A stretch of DNA of 64,000 nt from Pelargonium tetragonum (GCA_036897445.1 JAYMTL010000036.1:1-64000), one strand, 5' to 3'. Counted from the stretch's first letter, positions 37,319-50,438 are shown. Notes: a model not told the origin generated them from the sequence alone. Numbers and translations: made by a program.

Positions 37319-40300
37319 TACCCTCAATTTACTGGAAATTCTTTCTTCTAGAACTCTCAACATTCCCTAGCAACACCCCAACCTTATCTGGAATAATCGA
37401 AATCCTGGAAGTAAGACACTCACTATAGAATTCCTTTTGACTTCTACTTGTACTTGACTCCCAGCTTTAGCTTTTAGCTTAAGTTCTCTATACTCTTTAT
37501 AATTCAAAACAAAAGGAAACAGGCAAAGCTCTCTTTCTTAAACTCGATTCAACTGAAATCCCAGAAAGAAAAGGATACTTATTCTATTTTACCTCTTCAG
37601 CAAGAAATTTCAAAAAATGCTGAAATTGCTGTACCTAAATTATCTAGTTGATTTTCTATATTTATCATTCTTTTCAATCAAATAGGCCTTCCTTCAAAAA
37701 ACTATACGGTTCATACTTCTATATTCTATCCGCTGGATACTAATAACACAAGAAAGCTGCTTACCTATCCCTAAAAAGCCTAACATCAAGAAAGTGGCAT
37801 CCCTTTAAGAATTTAGAAACCCTTTACTTTAACCGGTAAATTCTAATACAACTATCTGGTTTACAACAAGGAAACCCTGGCAATTGACACCTCCATAAAC
37901 TACAGGAACTTCCTTTTTTAAGTCTCTTTTCTCTTATCCATAATAAAAGCAAAGGTTTATACCATCAATGTCAGCTTACATTAACTCCTTTGCCATCTTA
38001 CTACAAGGACAGCTTTGACTTCAATCATGAACCGGCTTACTGAGGATATTTATTTAGTTCGGTTCTCAAGGAAGAAGTTGGTGTTATGTTACCTGTCAAG
38101 AATAGAATTGTCCTCAACTATTATAAATAGAGTCTTTCCTCCAATAGAATAATTCCTTACCCAATATTACCATCATATGAATGAACAAGAACTCCTTTAT
38201 ATAACCATCCAGAATTAGAACACACTACAAGAATACGGAATTCTCTAATCTAAGGAAAGGTCTTCCAAAATAGTAATTACAGAAGACTGTTATCTTTCTT
38301 AGACAGATACTTATTATCGCTCCTTTCTGTAGTAATAAGAACGAACTACCAAGAAGAATCTTCCTTAAACAAAACAGGATCTATTATACTATCTAGAACA
38401 AACTACTAAAGACTAAAGAATATAAAAAGAAAAATGCTATAATATGTATTCCAAAACCACTAGATAAACTCCTTTAAAACTTCCTAAATAGAAATTGCAT
38501 CCCTTTTTATCTAAAAATCGGGAAGCTAGGAACTAAACCCCTTAAGTACCTCTAAAAGGAAAACTTTTCACCTCCTGTCTTTAATTAAAAACCTTTTGTC
38601 TTACTAATATAAGGATTTAGAGAGCCGAAGAAACTGAGTAAATATCGCCTTCTATTCTAATATTAAAGGGAGTTTTATACTGGTTTAAAAACCAAAGAGA
38701 TACTACAAGAGAATCCTTATAAGATTTATAGGAACACAAAAATGATAAAATGACTTCGGTTTTCTAGGCAGGGTCCTGTAGCGTGTCCTATGGATCTAAT
38801 CGCTCTTAAAAGACTTCTATTAAAAGCTGGCGTGGATAGATCCTTCTAACCATAAGTCCTCACACTTCGTAGGATATTTGAAAAGATTTTTAAGGAGACC
38901 GCTACTCTAGATTAGTTAAATAAGAGTTAAGAATGGTTCATAAGCTCGATAGACCCACTTGTTCTCGATGCAACATTAATAAAGAGTCCTTCTAGTTACA
39001 ACTACACCCCAAAAGATTTTCTAGAATTCGAACCTGTGTCCTTATATCCTAGCAACCTCTCATTAAAATTTATAATGAGGGCAAAAGGAGTTCCTGTACT
39101 ATTAAGATAAGAGCCTGGAACTCTTTATACACAAAAACTTTGTATAGACGAGACTGAAAAACTACTCCAAAAGCTAAAGTTTTCTAATATCTTCTAATTA
39201 ACTGCAAGGGCCTTTAAAAATATACAACTAAATATTTAGAACATTTTCTATTTACTTCTTATCCTAAGCTTATATTACACAAAAAATACAGGATTTTTTA
39301 TTATATATAATAACTCTTATACCTTATTGAAAGCGAATCTTGCTATGGTAGAACGCTGCCGATAAGCCCGGGTGTAGTGGATTTATCAAAACCACTTAAA
39401 TTAAAAAAGATATTTTATTAATAAACTTGCTGTGAAATAGACTTTAGAACTTGAATACAATCTAAAATTGACCTTATAATCAACTCACCTCTAAAGTCTC
39501 TACCAATCCTGGGTTCCTGAAAAGGTAATTCTGGTTTCATGTGGCATCGACTACTGATTTATAAATGGAACAAGAGTCAGGTTTTATAGAGGCTCCCCTA
39601 CTTTTTGAGTACTTAATCAGATAAACTATAGTAAGGACCTCCGGTGCCCGGATCCTTTTATGTAAACCAGAGTATTACCACTTCAATTCCACCAGACCTT
39701 TAAAGTAGGTTATCAATTACATTGCAGTACTACCGGGGTCTTATAAAAGTATACTTGCGTTCTTTAAACCCTTCTTTTATCGAGATAGAAGTCCTTAATT
39801 TATCTTCCGCTAGCACGAAAGTTGCATGCTAGGATCCTGGATTTCCCTTACCTTGAGTAAAGGAGCTTCGCAGTTGCAGCTTTAAAAAGTACTTAGGGAT
39901 CCAGCTTTTACAGAAAAGGGTCTAGTCTTAGTTTAGCCCGCCAATTAGCGTCCCTTAAACAAATCGCTTATATAGAAGTTGGTCTCCACCTAGGAGTCGC
40001 TCTTTGTATTGTGGCTGCCGAACTAACGAATTCAAAATGCTTGTTAGTTTGCAAGTATGACGAGAGTGGTTCCACTCTGTCGGGGTCTGGGCGGGCTGCC
40101 TACTTTTCAAAAAGGGTATAGTTAGGGGTTTTAGGATTATATCTCCCTCTTTTATGGAAATATAGGAGCAAGGTACTCTTACAATTAAGTGAATCCACCT
40201 TATCGATTTTGTATCCTTGTAGCGAAGCACTCGGAGAATGCGCGCGGGAACCCGTGAGTTTAAATTTAGTAAAAAAATCCTGCGAGGTCCCTATGTATAA

Positions 40301-40867
40301 AAAGGGCCCAGATTAAGGCAGGTATATACTTCTCAACAGCTTTGAAATTCTAGCTTTACAAACCGGATCCGCCAATTTGGATTTGTAAGACACTGGAATC
40401 CTCTAAGATAAGGTAAAAGGGGGAAAGTGCTTTTAACTAAATATTTATACATTCCTATTAAGTTAAGTGTTTATTAGTTATAGTAATAGCCATCCTTTTG
40501 CCAAGATTGTATGTAACCCCTAATTAAATAAAAAGAAAAATGAACCTTAATCCTGAAACAAAAAGAAACCTAGCGTACTCTAGGAAATCCTTAAACTTTT
40601 ACCCTTAACCCCGGAATTGATTATATGGATTTCTAGGAGCTGGAGAAAGCTGGTATACTACTTATACTTAAGTTTCCCTTTATACTAGCTAAGAAAAGGA
40701 CTTTATCTATCTAGGTATTTCCCCTAAAACTAGCCATTATACTTCTACTTTCCTTTTCTCTAAGGGATACGCAAGATTTTTGAGATCCTTTTAAACACCT
40801 ATACTCCCCTTAATTTAACAGTATTGTTTGTTAAGCTACTCTCTCAAAAAGGTACACTTGGATTTGT

Positions 40868-40883
40868 ACTTAGTGACTTAGTG
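40868..40883. repeat. Exact tandem duplication of an 8-bp unit
   Basis: ACTTAGTG occurs twice head to tail. At this length it may be chance. Confidence 0.4.
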
Positions 40884-43332
40884 GGCTTTTTCTGTTAAGG
40901 TTTTTAAATTTATATATAAAGAGATTCTAGTTATTCATATTTCCTTTTAACTACTAACTAAGCTATTTACAACTAAAAAAGTAATTAGATAGGGATCTTT
41001 TACGAAATCGAAAAAGCAAAAAGGCATAACTAGTAAAGTTGTAGGGCTCTATTTGGCCTAAGGTTCCCTCTCTTTTTTGTCAGCTATCGAAATTGCCTCC
41101 GTGTCGAACAGAGAGTTAAGAGTAGCATTCTTTGAAACAGGACCCCCTTATTTGTATAACAACTTGAAAGTGAGAATAAGATAAAAAACTAAGCATAATG
41201 CAGTCTACCTGCACTCAAATAAAAAAGAATACGGGATCCTTAGTTTACATTTTCTTCGTTATAATAATTAGCCTAAGTTTTTGTTTCCCTTTATTTGCAA
41301 AATTTCTAGGCTTGAGACTCTAAGAGGTACCCTAATAGATAACCTCTTAATTACAGAAAACACCTTTTCTTATTAAAAGCCTAAATCAGCAAATTAATAA
41401 GGCAATATACATCTACCACAAGAATAGAAAAGGCACGGAAGCTTGATTCCATTTGTATTGTTCCAAATAGTAATATAAAACAAAAAAGAAGAAGAGTGAG
41501 TGTCTCTCCGAAAAGAGGGCCTGGTTTCATCAACCAAGAGCTTTTTTAGCTACGAATTAAAAAAGAAGGGAAATTTAATGGCACAGAGCAGTTTTTGTTA
41601 GATCTTACCGGGGTTACCCACAAAAGGGTTCTCAAGATATGGAATTTCTATTTCTCACTAAACGTGATCGCCTTGTATAAAAATATTACAATAAAACTTT
41701 ATCTCGTTTTGAACCTTTACCAGACTCAAGAAAGGTTATTGCTTTAACCTAGAACTTTTACTTAAAACTCAAGTGTAACCTTGTTGAATATTCGCTTTTT
41801 AATAGAGTAAATTAGAAATAGAGAGGCTTATCAAAAATCTATAGTTGCTAAGGTTTTTTAGGGATTCCTAAGAAAGGATTCTCTGTTTCACTGTGAAATC
41901 TCCCCACTCTTAGTCTTACTTTTGTAGTTATTATTAGACGTGTTAGTCTTAGAATCAGGAAAATCCGTGAGTTTTGATTGTTGTCATTTAAAAAAGGAGC
42001 ACTGTAGTCTTAATTGGTTACGCTATACTAAAAAAGAAGGATGGGCCTCTTAAGAGGAGTGCCTGTTTACAAGATTGGACTTTTATATTATAGATAGTCA
42101 AAACTTAAAGGCTAATATTTGAATTGTAAATCCCTTGCTTTTGTATAAGCTTAATAAAGCTTCAGTGTAGAACACAAAATTAATAAAGGAAGCATAAAAG
42201 TAAGGCTAGCTTTCAAAATTCTTTAACAACAGGCTATTGGGTTTATGCCTTTTTCTAATTTTCTTATTTTAAATTATCCTTATTTAATTTAAGGGGCAAA
42301 ACTATGTAAATGACTAGATCGAATAGCGCTTACTAAGGGAAATAAAACAAAAACGTACATAACACTCGGTACCTAGGAAGTTAAAGAAGCATGTAGCAAA
42401 GGTAAACTTCTTTATAAAAAGGCACTCTAACATTCTAATTAGGGTGCTGCCTCGGGATATTTATATTTAAAAAGGGCTTCCTATTAAGTTCGGGTTGTAA
42501 CAGCCATTTATCCGATAAGAGATAAAGGGCCCCTTTATTTCCTACTTACTCAACTGATAACTCAAAGAAAGTGAAACAAGTTCGAAGGGATAAACATACT
42601 AGTAATTAGCACGTTCCTCCACAAAATTCTAAAAGCAATTCCGTCCTTGTCACTTCCTTTTAAAGTAAAGGAATACACTGTCAAAGAGTCAAAACTCTTG
42701 CTCTAGCTGACCTAATTCTTTATACTTTTTATGCTATCTAAGTTAAAACCTCCTAGACAAAAAAGAGCTCTTATATTACTACGCTATCTATGATTTATAT
42801 ATAACCTTCCAAAGCATTCACTATTTCTAGACTAAATTGAAGTTTTTCCATATAATAAATCTCACTTTTTAGCTTATAGAGTATGTAAAAGCCTAAGTCA
42901 GGGGCATTCTATATGGGTGCTTTTGTTGATGAGTTTTTATAAACTAAAAATCCAAGAAATGTGTAAACCAACGCATTTCCATTTCATTGTGCAATTTCCA
43001 GGACGAGCCTTTTTCTGGATTTCAAGTACCAGATACAATCAAGAATAGCGAATTTCCTGTTTTCATGAAAAAAGGGCTTAATGCGAAACATTTGAGCCCG
43101 TTTCCCTATCTAGGATTTCTTACTTTCTATAGGAGGAGAGATCTTGTTGGATGTCCTAAGTAGGTCAACTATATACAACGTATCTAAAAGCATATATATA
43201 AAGATGTAATTCCTATTTGATTGATGTGCTAACAAAGTTAAGACTTTCCTTGAAAACGGGTCGTACAAGGGAGAACCCTAGCACGACAATGACATAAAAA
43301 AGCATCTAAATAGATAATAAAAAGAGGTTCTA

Positions 43333-43348
43333 TTCTAAAATTCTAAAA
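43333..43348. repeat. Exact tandem duplication of an 8-bp unit
   Basis: TTCTAAAA occurs twice head to tail; the flanks CTA and TAG make the whole block partly palindromic. Confidence 0.4.
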
Positions 43349-44682
43349 TAGAAAAGGGAGTTTGAAGCTCTTTTTCAAGAAAGTAGAAAGTTCAAATCGG
43401 GAGACTCTAATAAGATGAACAAGAAAAACTGCCCAAGTTTACTAATACTAATAAGTTTTCTTTCATTTGTAAATAAGTACTACCCCGCAAGATTTGGTTC
43501 CAATCCAGATTCAGAAATTGTAATTGGTTTTAGTTGCACTTTATCTTTCCCGCCGAAAACCTGGCAATCTTCATTAAATATGGATCAAAAGAACCCGCCT
43601 TGTCGAATAATAACTACAGCACAATCCATAGAGAGTCGGGGAATTTTTATGGAACTAAAACCGAATTATCTTATAGTATAAAATTGTAAATGGGCCTTAT
43701 AATACGCACTTTTTTTAATCCGTACTTAAAATTTCTGATATAATGTGTTAGAATTTATAGGGGTAATAAACTATAAAGATTAAAAAAATAGGGAGAGTTG
43801 CAGAAATTTCGTGAGGATTTCCTTTTTAAGGCAGACCTACTCTTTTATCTGACTATGCTAGATTAAGTTTTAAGTTTACTAAGAGAGTGTGAAGTACTCT
43901 TTTTTTTAGTTTTAGATAGCAGGGAGTCCTCAATCTAATCCCAGGAATAAGGAAGGTAATAAATAGATAAAAGCAAAAATTTAGATAAACTTTGTGTTCT
44001 AATGAATCCGCATTTTTTTATACTAAATCTTTTGAAAGTATGTAAAATAGAGTCTCTTAAAGCCTTTTTATTCCCGAATTTCTTCTCTGTTGCTTTAAGA
44101 AAAAGGGATTGCTTGTTACCGTGTTTCTAGGTTTCTATCGTTTTAATATAATAAGGACATTTGGGAAGTCTTAGGGACCCGTAGCTGCCCAGTAGGTAAA
44201 CTCAATCGGTCTTTTCTATACTAAGCACTTTTTAACTAGACTGTATTCAAATAAGAATTCTCTAGCTCTTGTATTACATTAAAAGGCAATACGACCCTAT
44301 AAAAAAGACTTATACAGTACAAAAATTTCCTGTTAAACTACCCTACAAATTCTAAATTAATGAGAATACAAAGCTAAAAGAGGTCCAAGCCTTAAATAGA
44401 GGGCCTAAGGGCTACATAAGTTCAAGAAAACCTTTAAAAAAGAATCTTTCTGCTAGGATAGCGCACTTCTTCGTAGATATATAAAATCTTAAATATAGGT
44501 AAACCGGACATGACATTTTGTATACATTGGAATGAAAAAGCAGCTGAACTTCTAAAATTAGTTTATCTTTAAAAATCTTCTTGCTCAATTAAAGGGTATC
44601 CGGAAAATACTATATAATTAAGAAAACAAATTACGCACTCTTTCTTTTAGTGACACATAATCCGGAATAAAGGACTCCCCTG

Positions 44683-44699
44683 CTTAATTACATTACCTC
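44683..44699 (-). repeat. Solo end motif CTTAATTACATTACCTC
   Basis: This matches the left end of mini-element 1 at 16 of 17 positions, with the same A for G in the core (ATTACATTACC). The interior words of the full element are not visible to the right. Neither flank shows the expected composition tail. Confidence 0.5.
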
Positions 44700-45005
44700 T
44701 CTTTTCTTAAATTTAGAGTAAACGGATCCGTTTTTATCAAAGTATGGGACAAAGCCCTTGTAGTATTTTGTTAAGAGTCAAATTCTGCTCTTTTTTACTT
44801 CTTGTTGGAAATTCTCACGAAGTTAGTCCCAAAAATAAGATTTTAGAAGTCCTAATTAGGTAGGCGGTAGCCTAGAATCTCTTTTGTTAAATTAGTTTTC
44901 GTAACCTCTTTAGCGAGGCTCCCCTTTATAAAAAGCACTTAGCTAGAGCATCCTTTTAGTAGAGTAGAATTGCTTCATTTTAGGGTCTCTTATAATTATA
45001 CGTAT

Positions 45006-45039
45006 ACATAGGATTAATGTATGAATATTGATCCTATGT
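45006..45039. other. Strong hairpin, 15-bp stem with 4-nt loop
   Basis: ACATAGGATTAATGT (45006-45020) pairs with ATATTGATCCTATGT (45025-45039) around the loop ATGA: 13 Watson-Crick pairs and two G-T pairs, with no bulge. This is the tightest hairpin I found. There is no T run on either side typical of an intrinsic terminator, and no adjoining gene. It could be a cruciform, a stable RNA end, or a double-hairpin type mobile element. Confidence 0.6.
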
Positions 45040-45211
45040 TAGAACAAGACGCTAAAGAGTTAAGTTAGTGGGTTCCACTCTTGTTAGAGTCCGTTTTTTA
45101 GTTATGTCAATAGGAATTTGAAATTATAAGTATTAAAATAGTTAAGAACTTTTACAAACTCGTTTGTTATTATTAAATTAGCACCGAGTTCTTAAAGTAT
45201 TCTTTAATAAA

Positions 45212-45233
45212 GTATAGTTTAGGTATAGTTTAG
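45212..45233. repeat. Exact tandem duplication of an 11-bp unit
   Basis: GTATAGTTTAG occurs twice head to tail, 170 bp right of the strong hairpin at 45006-45039. Confidence 0.7.
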
Positions 45234-46670
45234 AGGGTAGCTGAGTTTTCATTTCCAAATATCAGGAAGTGTAAGGGATCCCAGTCTAAAGAGTGAGGAA
45301 GTCTTCTTTGCTAGGGTAGTCCATAATCATTATGTCTCGAATCCTTCTCTAGTTGTAAAACTAACAATGTAGAAAGACCTCCTAAGAAATTAATCCATGT
45401 AAACAATATAGTGAGCTGAGCAATAAAAAGGGATTCCATTAGGGATTTCGCTGGGAGCCTTGTCAAATTAAGGAAAGGAACCCGAAACTTTATCTCTAGT
45501 TTTCTTGTGTGAGTTACTTTAACGGAATTTTACAGCTTAGTAGCCCCTTCTTGATATTTTATTAAAAGTATTCAGTCAATGTCTTGTCCTGGTTTCTAAT
45601 CGATTCTAAAATCTATAACTACTGAGAATTTCTTTAACTAAAAAGGGGCCGGTATTAAGAAAAAGGTAGAACAGCAGATAAAAGTTTCCATAACTAAAGT
45701 TACCTTTTAGTAATTCATTGCTTGGCTAGGTCAGGGATATCCTTATAACTTTTCAAGATAGAACTTCGAAGTACTTGTGGAAGAAAAACTCACTCGATTT
45801 CCTATAAATTAAAGGTATAGACAAGAACTTAAAATCTCGGCAATGTGCTTATACTTAACTATAATAGAATACCCTACTTTCAAGAGTATCTAGAATAGAC
45901 CCAAATGGGATCTAAGAACAAACGGGTTTCCTATGTATTAGTTTAATAAATATTAGTTCTTTTTTAAGACTTCCTAGTTGTACTAATAGGTCGGTGCACT
46001 TTTATCTCTAAGAGGACCTTGTTATAAGTTCACAAAACTCTTGAAATTCATTACAAGGGAGCAGGAATACTCCGAAAACTTTGAATTAAAGTAATGCTTT
46101 AAAGTACCCTAAAATTTTTGTCGAAGAGGCAGCTTCCCCGGAAGGAGTTTCTTAACATTAGTAGCGGGATGACAAAAGCATAAGGGTTTTAATGTAATCT
46201 TTGTAATAGGCGGGGTAACCCTTTTTTAGAATGTAATAGATTCACAGTTAATTTTAAAAATCGGAATAGTCAAAAGTTTAATCTGTCTAAGCCAAAAATA
46301 ACAAGGGACTACCCTTAGTAGTAGAGGCTCCTTTTTAGTTTTATTTATAAGGTCTTGTCTAGATACAGTACTCTTTAGGCTTTAGGGGTTTGTGTAAAAC
46401 ATTTAACCTGAGGTCATAAAAAAGCTATTAATATTCTAATAGGTTGCCCCGAAAAGAAAGTCTAATACCCAGGATCCTTTTCCTATTTCTACTTTAACGT
46501 CACAAAGCACAAGGTATCCCAAGCATTTCGAAGAACTAGGGCTTTCTTTCCGGAATAGTGGGGTCCTCTTGCCCAAATTTTAGTGGTTGCTAGGCGGGCT
46601 TGTATAGGAGCTCATGACCAAAACCCCTAAAGCTTTGAACGAAGAACTCAAAGTAGCATTAAGTACATTT

Positions 46671-46743
46671 TGGGTATAGCAGGACTTGAACCTGTGACCC
46701 TTAGATTAAAAGTCCAATGCGCTACCGGCTGGGCGAGACACCC
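46671..46743 (-). tRNA. trnK: tRNA-Lys (anticodon UUU), organellar type
   Basis: A 73-nt cloverleaf reads on the minus strand: acceptor GGGTGTC/TATACCC with discriminator A, D-arm GCCC-AGCCGGTA-GCGC, anticodon arm TTGGA-CTTTTAA-TCTAA, variable loop GGGTC, T-arm ACAGG-TTCAAGT-CCTGC. The loop places UUU at positions 34-36, so it should decode lysine AAA/AAG in organelle translation. No CCA is encoded. From recalled plant mitochondrial trnK, the 3' part (AGGTTCAAGTCCTGC plus TATACCCA) is identical, while the 5' half differs more (AGCCGG for AGTTGG, GCCC/GCGC for GCTC/GAGC). Three stem positions do not pair: C7-U66, C12-C23 and A49-C65. Only A49-C65 would be mended by C-to-U editing. It is either a functional gene tolerant of mismatches or an early pseudogene. 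It has no neighbour gene and no visible promoter. The tRNA identity is secure; expression and genome compartment are inferred. Confidence 0.82.
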
Positions 46744-49477
46744 TTGAATAATAGTTTCCTCTCCTCGTAAGTCCTGTAGTCAGATATAACTCCGCTTCAA
46801 AAAGCTACCTATCTTAGCAGTTTCCTTAATTAAAAAGTTAGTTTTATATGGGACTCTCCGTTTATAAACAAGGGTACATTACACAAAACCAGGACTCTAT
46901 AAAAAGTATAAAACAGCTCCCTAGGGTTCCCGCCTTAATAATAAAAGAACGACTCCGTTTTTATACCGTACCCCTCAAACGGAGACTAGGGACTTTTTTT
47001 ACTTTACCGGGTTGTGGAATCCTAAAATTTTTATTCTTTCTTGTACCTAATTCTAGTTTTTATAAATTAGTTTTTTTATTAAATGCGTAATACCTACTTG
47101 TTATAGAGTCAAATACCCTTGTCTGTGTGTATAAAAAAGAGTTATAGCTAGGTTCGTTCTTGAGGAGAGTAAGCAGTGGTGCAACTGACTTAAAATTGAA
47201 TGCTTACATATAGTGTAGGCTGGAAAATTTAAGGAATGCCTCAAAACAAAGAACACTCTTTATTTAAATAGCATCGGGTTTTGTCTAGTAAGAGCCAGCA
47301 AACTTTAAACTTTATTTAGGAGAAAATTTAGAATCTAAAAGCCCCGTGTTATCCGAGTAAAAAGGATATACTAAAAAAATAACAAAACGAGTCTTGTTAT
47401 ACTAAGTTTTCTTATTTGAAACGAAAGAAAGGCCCTCTTTCTTTAGCTGGCCTGGTTACTCGACAGAGACTCTTATGGTTTACTTTATCCTTAATTATGA
47501 AAAAGGTACGAGAGCCTATATATACTTACAGTTAAAGCCTATAAATATCTATATATAGAGTAGTTACTAATTAATAACCCCATTTTCATTTTCATAGGAC
47601 AACCCAAAAACTAGGAGAGATATTCCGCGAATAGTAAAGAATCTCCTGATTAAGTCTATGTACTGAATAGTCTCTACTAAAATTCTCTAGAGAGCTTCGC
47701 CAAACTGCTACACAAATATGGTATACATATGGAGCTCCCGCTCAGCCTTTGTTTACTGTCAATTAATTAAAAAAACATAACTATGCAAGGATCCTTGTTC
47801 AAGTCTCATAACACTAGTAACTAAAAAAAATATCTCCCTTTATTTTAAATGTAACCTTCTCGTATAACCATAAGTATCCTAGGAGCCCTACTCTTACTTA
47901 ATACCTACCTTTGTAAAACCTATAATTACAGCTTCCTTGATCCAAAAAAGACTCTAACTCAACTTAATTTACTGAAAATTCATGACTTTAGCTTCAATAT
48001 TTTTTATTCTCTAAACTTTATTATCATTATCCTGGCACGGAAGAAACAGCTCTCCTAGTCTAAACCCGAATCTTTTACTTTTAAAGTCCAACAAGATTTT
48101 TATCTTTTACTAAAGAACAAAAGGCTTCCTCTAATTTAAAGTTGAGCAGCTCATTCCTTGATGCCTTTGTAAAGTTCTTTCTAAAACCTACACCCAGTTC
48201 TATCGGAAACTTTTCTTGAATTAGGCCTTTCAAGCAGTTTGTTAACCTTGGGAAACTCCCCTGTAAGAGCTTTTTAAAAGCCTAACAAATAGAAAGAGAA
48301 TATGAAACTTTTTTCTAAGGTTCTTCTATCTTTCCCTAAAGTTTTCCTAATTGTTAGGTATTACCTTTCTCTTTTACCAATTCTTAAGCTGATTTGTTAG
48401 ATCAATTCCTAGAGTCTAGACTCGAAATAACTTGTTATTCATATTTCTAACTTTCTTAATACTTGCTTGTGCTACACCTTTCCTCAAAGCTATAAGACCC
48501 CTCTTAGTCTTAGAAGTGCTCTTCTTCTTAGGAGCTGGACCTTTTCTTAGGTTTTCCCTTGATAGGGAAGTTTTCCTTGATTTTTGAGAGAGGCCTATTA
48601 GCTATTATATAAAAGTGGAAATTAGCATGTAAGTAGGGACCTCTTTGAAACACTGAAGCATTACATATAAACTTAACCTGGAATTGGGCGAGAAAACTCG
48701 AATTGAAATTCTATATTGACTTTTACCACAAAGAGCACTTAAGACCAACAAGAAACAGACTTTCACTTAAGTTCTTTACTAGAAAAAAATTCCTTTAGCT
48801 TTAGTTCCTTAATCCTTCTTTATTTGGAAATTTTTTAAGTTGAACTAGTACCAAGCTCTAGCCCATATAATAAAGAGTTTTCAGGAAAAGTCTAGCGCAG
48901 AAGTTGTAAGTCTTTTAGGTCTTTATAAGTTTAGGTAGGGAGTTAGGAAAGATCATTTCAGGTTTAAGAAAAATAGAAAAGTTATGAGGATTCTCAAGTT
49001 GGTGGTTATAATGTAAGCACAAATGATGCAACAAGAGGAATCTTTCTTAGGACTAGTACTTTCTACAAATAAAAAGAACTTACTAAGCCTATAGCTGCCA
49101 TAAATTATAAATAAGTGTACAAGAATTCCATTAGTTACGTTAGAACAAGAATAAATCGATCTCTCCTTTCTCTTTTATCTTTATAAGTATATCTTCTATT
49201 ACTCCTAGTACTATGTTCTAATAACTGTAACTCCAAAGGTCTATTTCTCAAACAAGGTATAGCTCTTTCGTCAAGTTTTCCTAGTTTTTTGACTCTTTAT
49301 TTAAAGAATAGTTTTTGATGCAAAGGGTTTTTTCCTGATAAAATAAAGGGGAATTCTTTACTTTCTCTTCAGCTTTTGCTTTTAGGATTCTGTATTTAGA
49401 AAAAGTAAGTAGGTCTTGAAAGTTCTGAGATTATGGAGTTGGTGTCATATAATGTAAGGTTAACTATTCAGAATACT
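46744..49477. other. Gene-free stretch left of mini-element 4, with a strand-bias switch
   Basis: The plus strand is G-poor from about 47780 to 48480, then turns C-poor from about 48880 up to mini-element 4. The change falls near 48.5-48.9 kb without a hairpin or motif that I can see. An 80-codon frame at 46848-47090 ends in a hydrophobic run but has no family signature and is judged chance. Confidence 0.5.
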
Positions 49478-49588
49478 ATTAATTACATTACCTCCGTTAC
49501 ACTCCGGGCGGTAATAGGGATGTATTCATTATCTACGAAGACTCCTCCAAAACGATAAAGAGCATAAGCAGGAGGTGTCCCTTTTTTA
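49478..49588. repeat. Mini-element copy 4: left end intact, right end decayed
   Basis: The left end ATTAATTACATTACCTC (49478-49494) matches copy 1 at 16 of 17 positions. It is followed by CCGGGCGGTAATAGGGATGT, matching the CGGTAA and GGACGTA words of copy 1. Toward the right, ACGATAAAGAGCATAAGCAG lines up with ATGATAAGAACAAAGAGCAA. The right end survives only as GGAGGTGTCC. It is about 111 bp long. Here the decay is on the opposite side from copies 2 and 3. The left flank is C-poor, but the right flank does not become G-poor. Confidence 0.65.
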
Positions 49589-50420
49589 TTGTAGATTTAT
49601 GAGCAAGTTTAAGACATTAAGAGCTTTACAATGAATTTGTTTCCAGTTAAGATTTTAAGGAATAAAAAAAGGAGTTGAAGCTAAAAGTAATTAGTGTTTT
49701 TAAGGGTCCAAGGCCCATTTAACAAAGTAAGTAAGGAATTCTAAAACTATGTAAGGGCTCAGCTCAAAATGAGGTCTATATGATGGAGGGTAAATCCAAC
49801 ATTATTATGGGTTAATTATATACAATTAAGGTATCCGAACCGGCAAAGGATTTATATAAACTTGGGCTAGGTTCTATTCTATTTTGTTTTATTTTTTAAT
49901 TTAGCCTTTCCTTTAGTTTTAACAAATAAAGTTATCTATTGAAGGTCTTACTGAGCTATTTCCTTAGCTTTGAGAGAGAGGATTTGCCTTCGTATTCACT
50001 AGTTTGTTAGGTAGAAATTTCCCCTCATGTGTACAAAGCGAGAGCTCAAGCTAAGGGATTCCATTCTGTATTAGCTGGGGATTCTCAAGTAAGGGCTTTC
50101 ACTCTGTCTCTGTAGTAATTCCCTTGTATTGGAGATTTGAGAGGCATTAGCATTAGACACCCGTAAAAGAATCTAGGCTTTTACGATGAAATGAAAACAG
50201 ATTGTGTGCCCTTTAAATTACCTTATTTCTTCAATTCTGGTATCGATTAAGGTCTCCTTTTTCATGCATAAAAGCTGCCAATTCTACATTATGAGGATTA
50301 ACCACCCAATTTCCTTTTTGTATTTGAGAAAGGGAAGTTTGAGGAGAGCTGCTACTACTTCCCATTATTACCTTTGAGATCTTTGACTAGGATTTACTTT
50401 GTATTTAGCTTGGGATTTCC

Positions 50421-50438
50421 TTAGAATTCTTAGAATTA
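50421..50438. repeat. Near-exact tandem duplication of a 9-bp unit
   Basis: TTAGAATTC is followed by TTAGAATTA. The likeness is short, but it fits the run of small tandem copies seen across the window. Confidence 0.4.

Larger units (their letters stand above)
37319..44682. other. Gene-free stretch beginning in a long G-poor tract
   Basis: The plus strand is G-poor from about 37081 to 38040 and again at 42540-42870. Open frames are at most 91 codons (39955-40230 minus) and show no domain. A GATTCGAACC-like string near 39007-39019 does not fold as a tRNA. Nothing else stands out. Confidence 0.5.

Noticed and set aside
37690-37720. TACGGTTC, a fragment recalling group II intron domain V
   Set aside because: The partner strand and the bulged GAAA-type middle of domain V are absent.
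39005-39025. GAATTCGAACCTGTG, like a minus-strand tRNA 3' half
   Set aside because: The T-stem pairs poorly and no anticodon or D-arm follows at the right distance.
49941-49965. CTTACTGAGCTATTTCC, like a tRNA D-arm on the minus strand
   Set aside because: No T-arm word is found in the 60-70 bp where the 3' half of a tRNA should lie.
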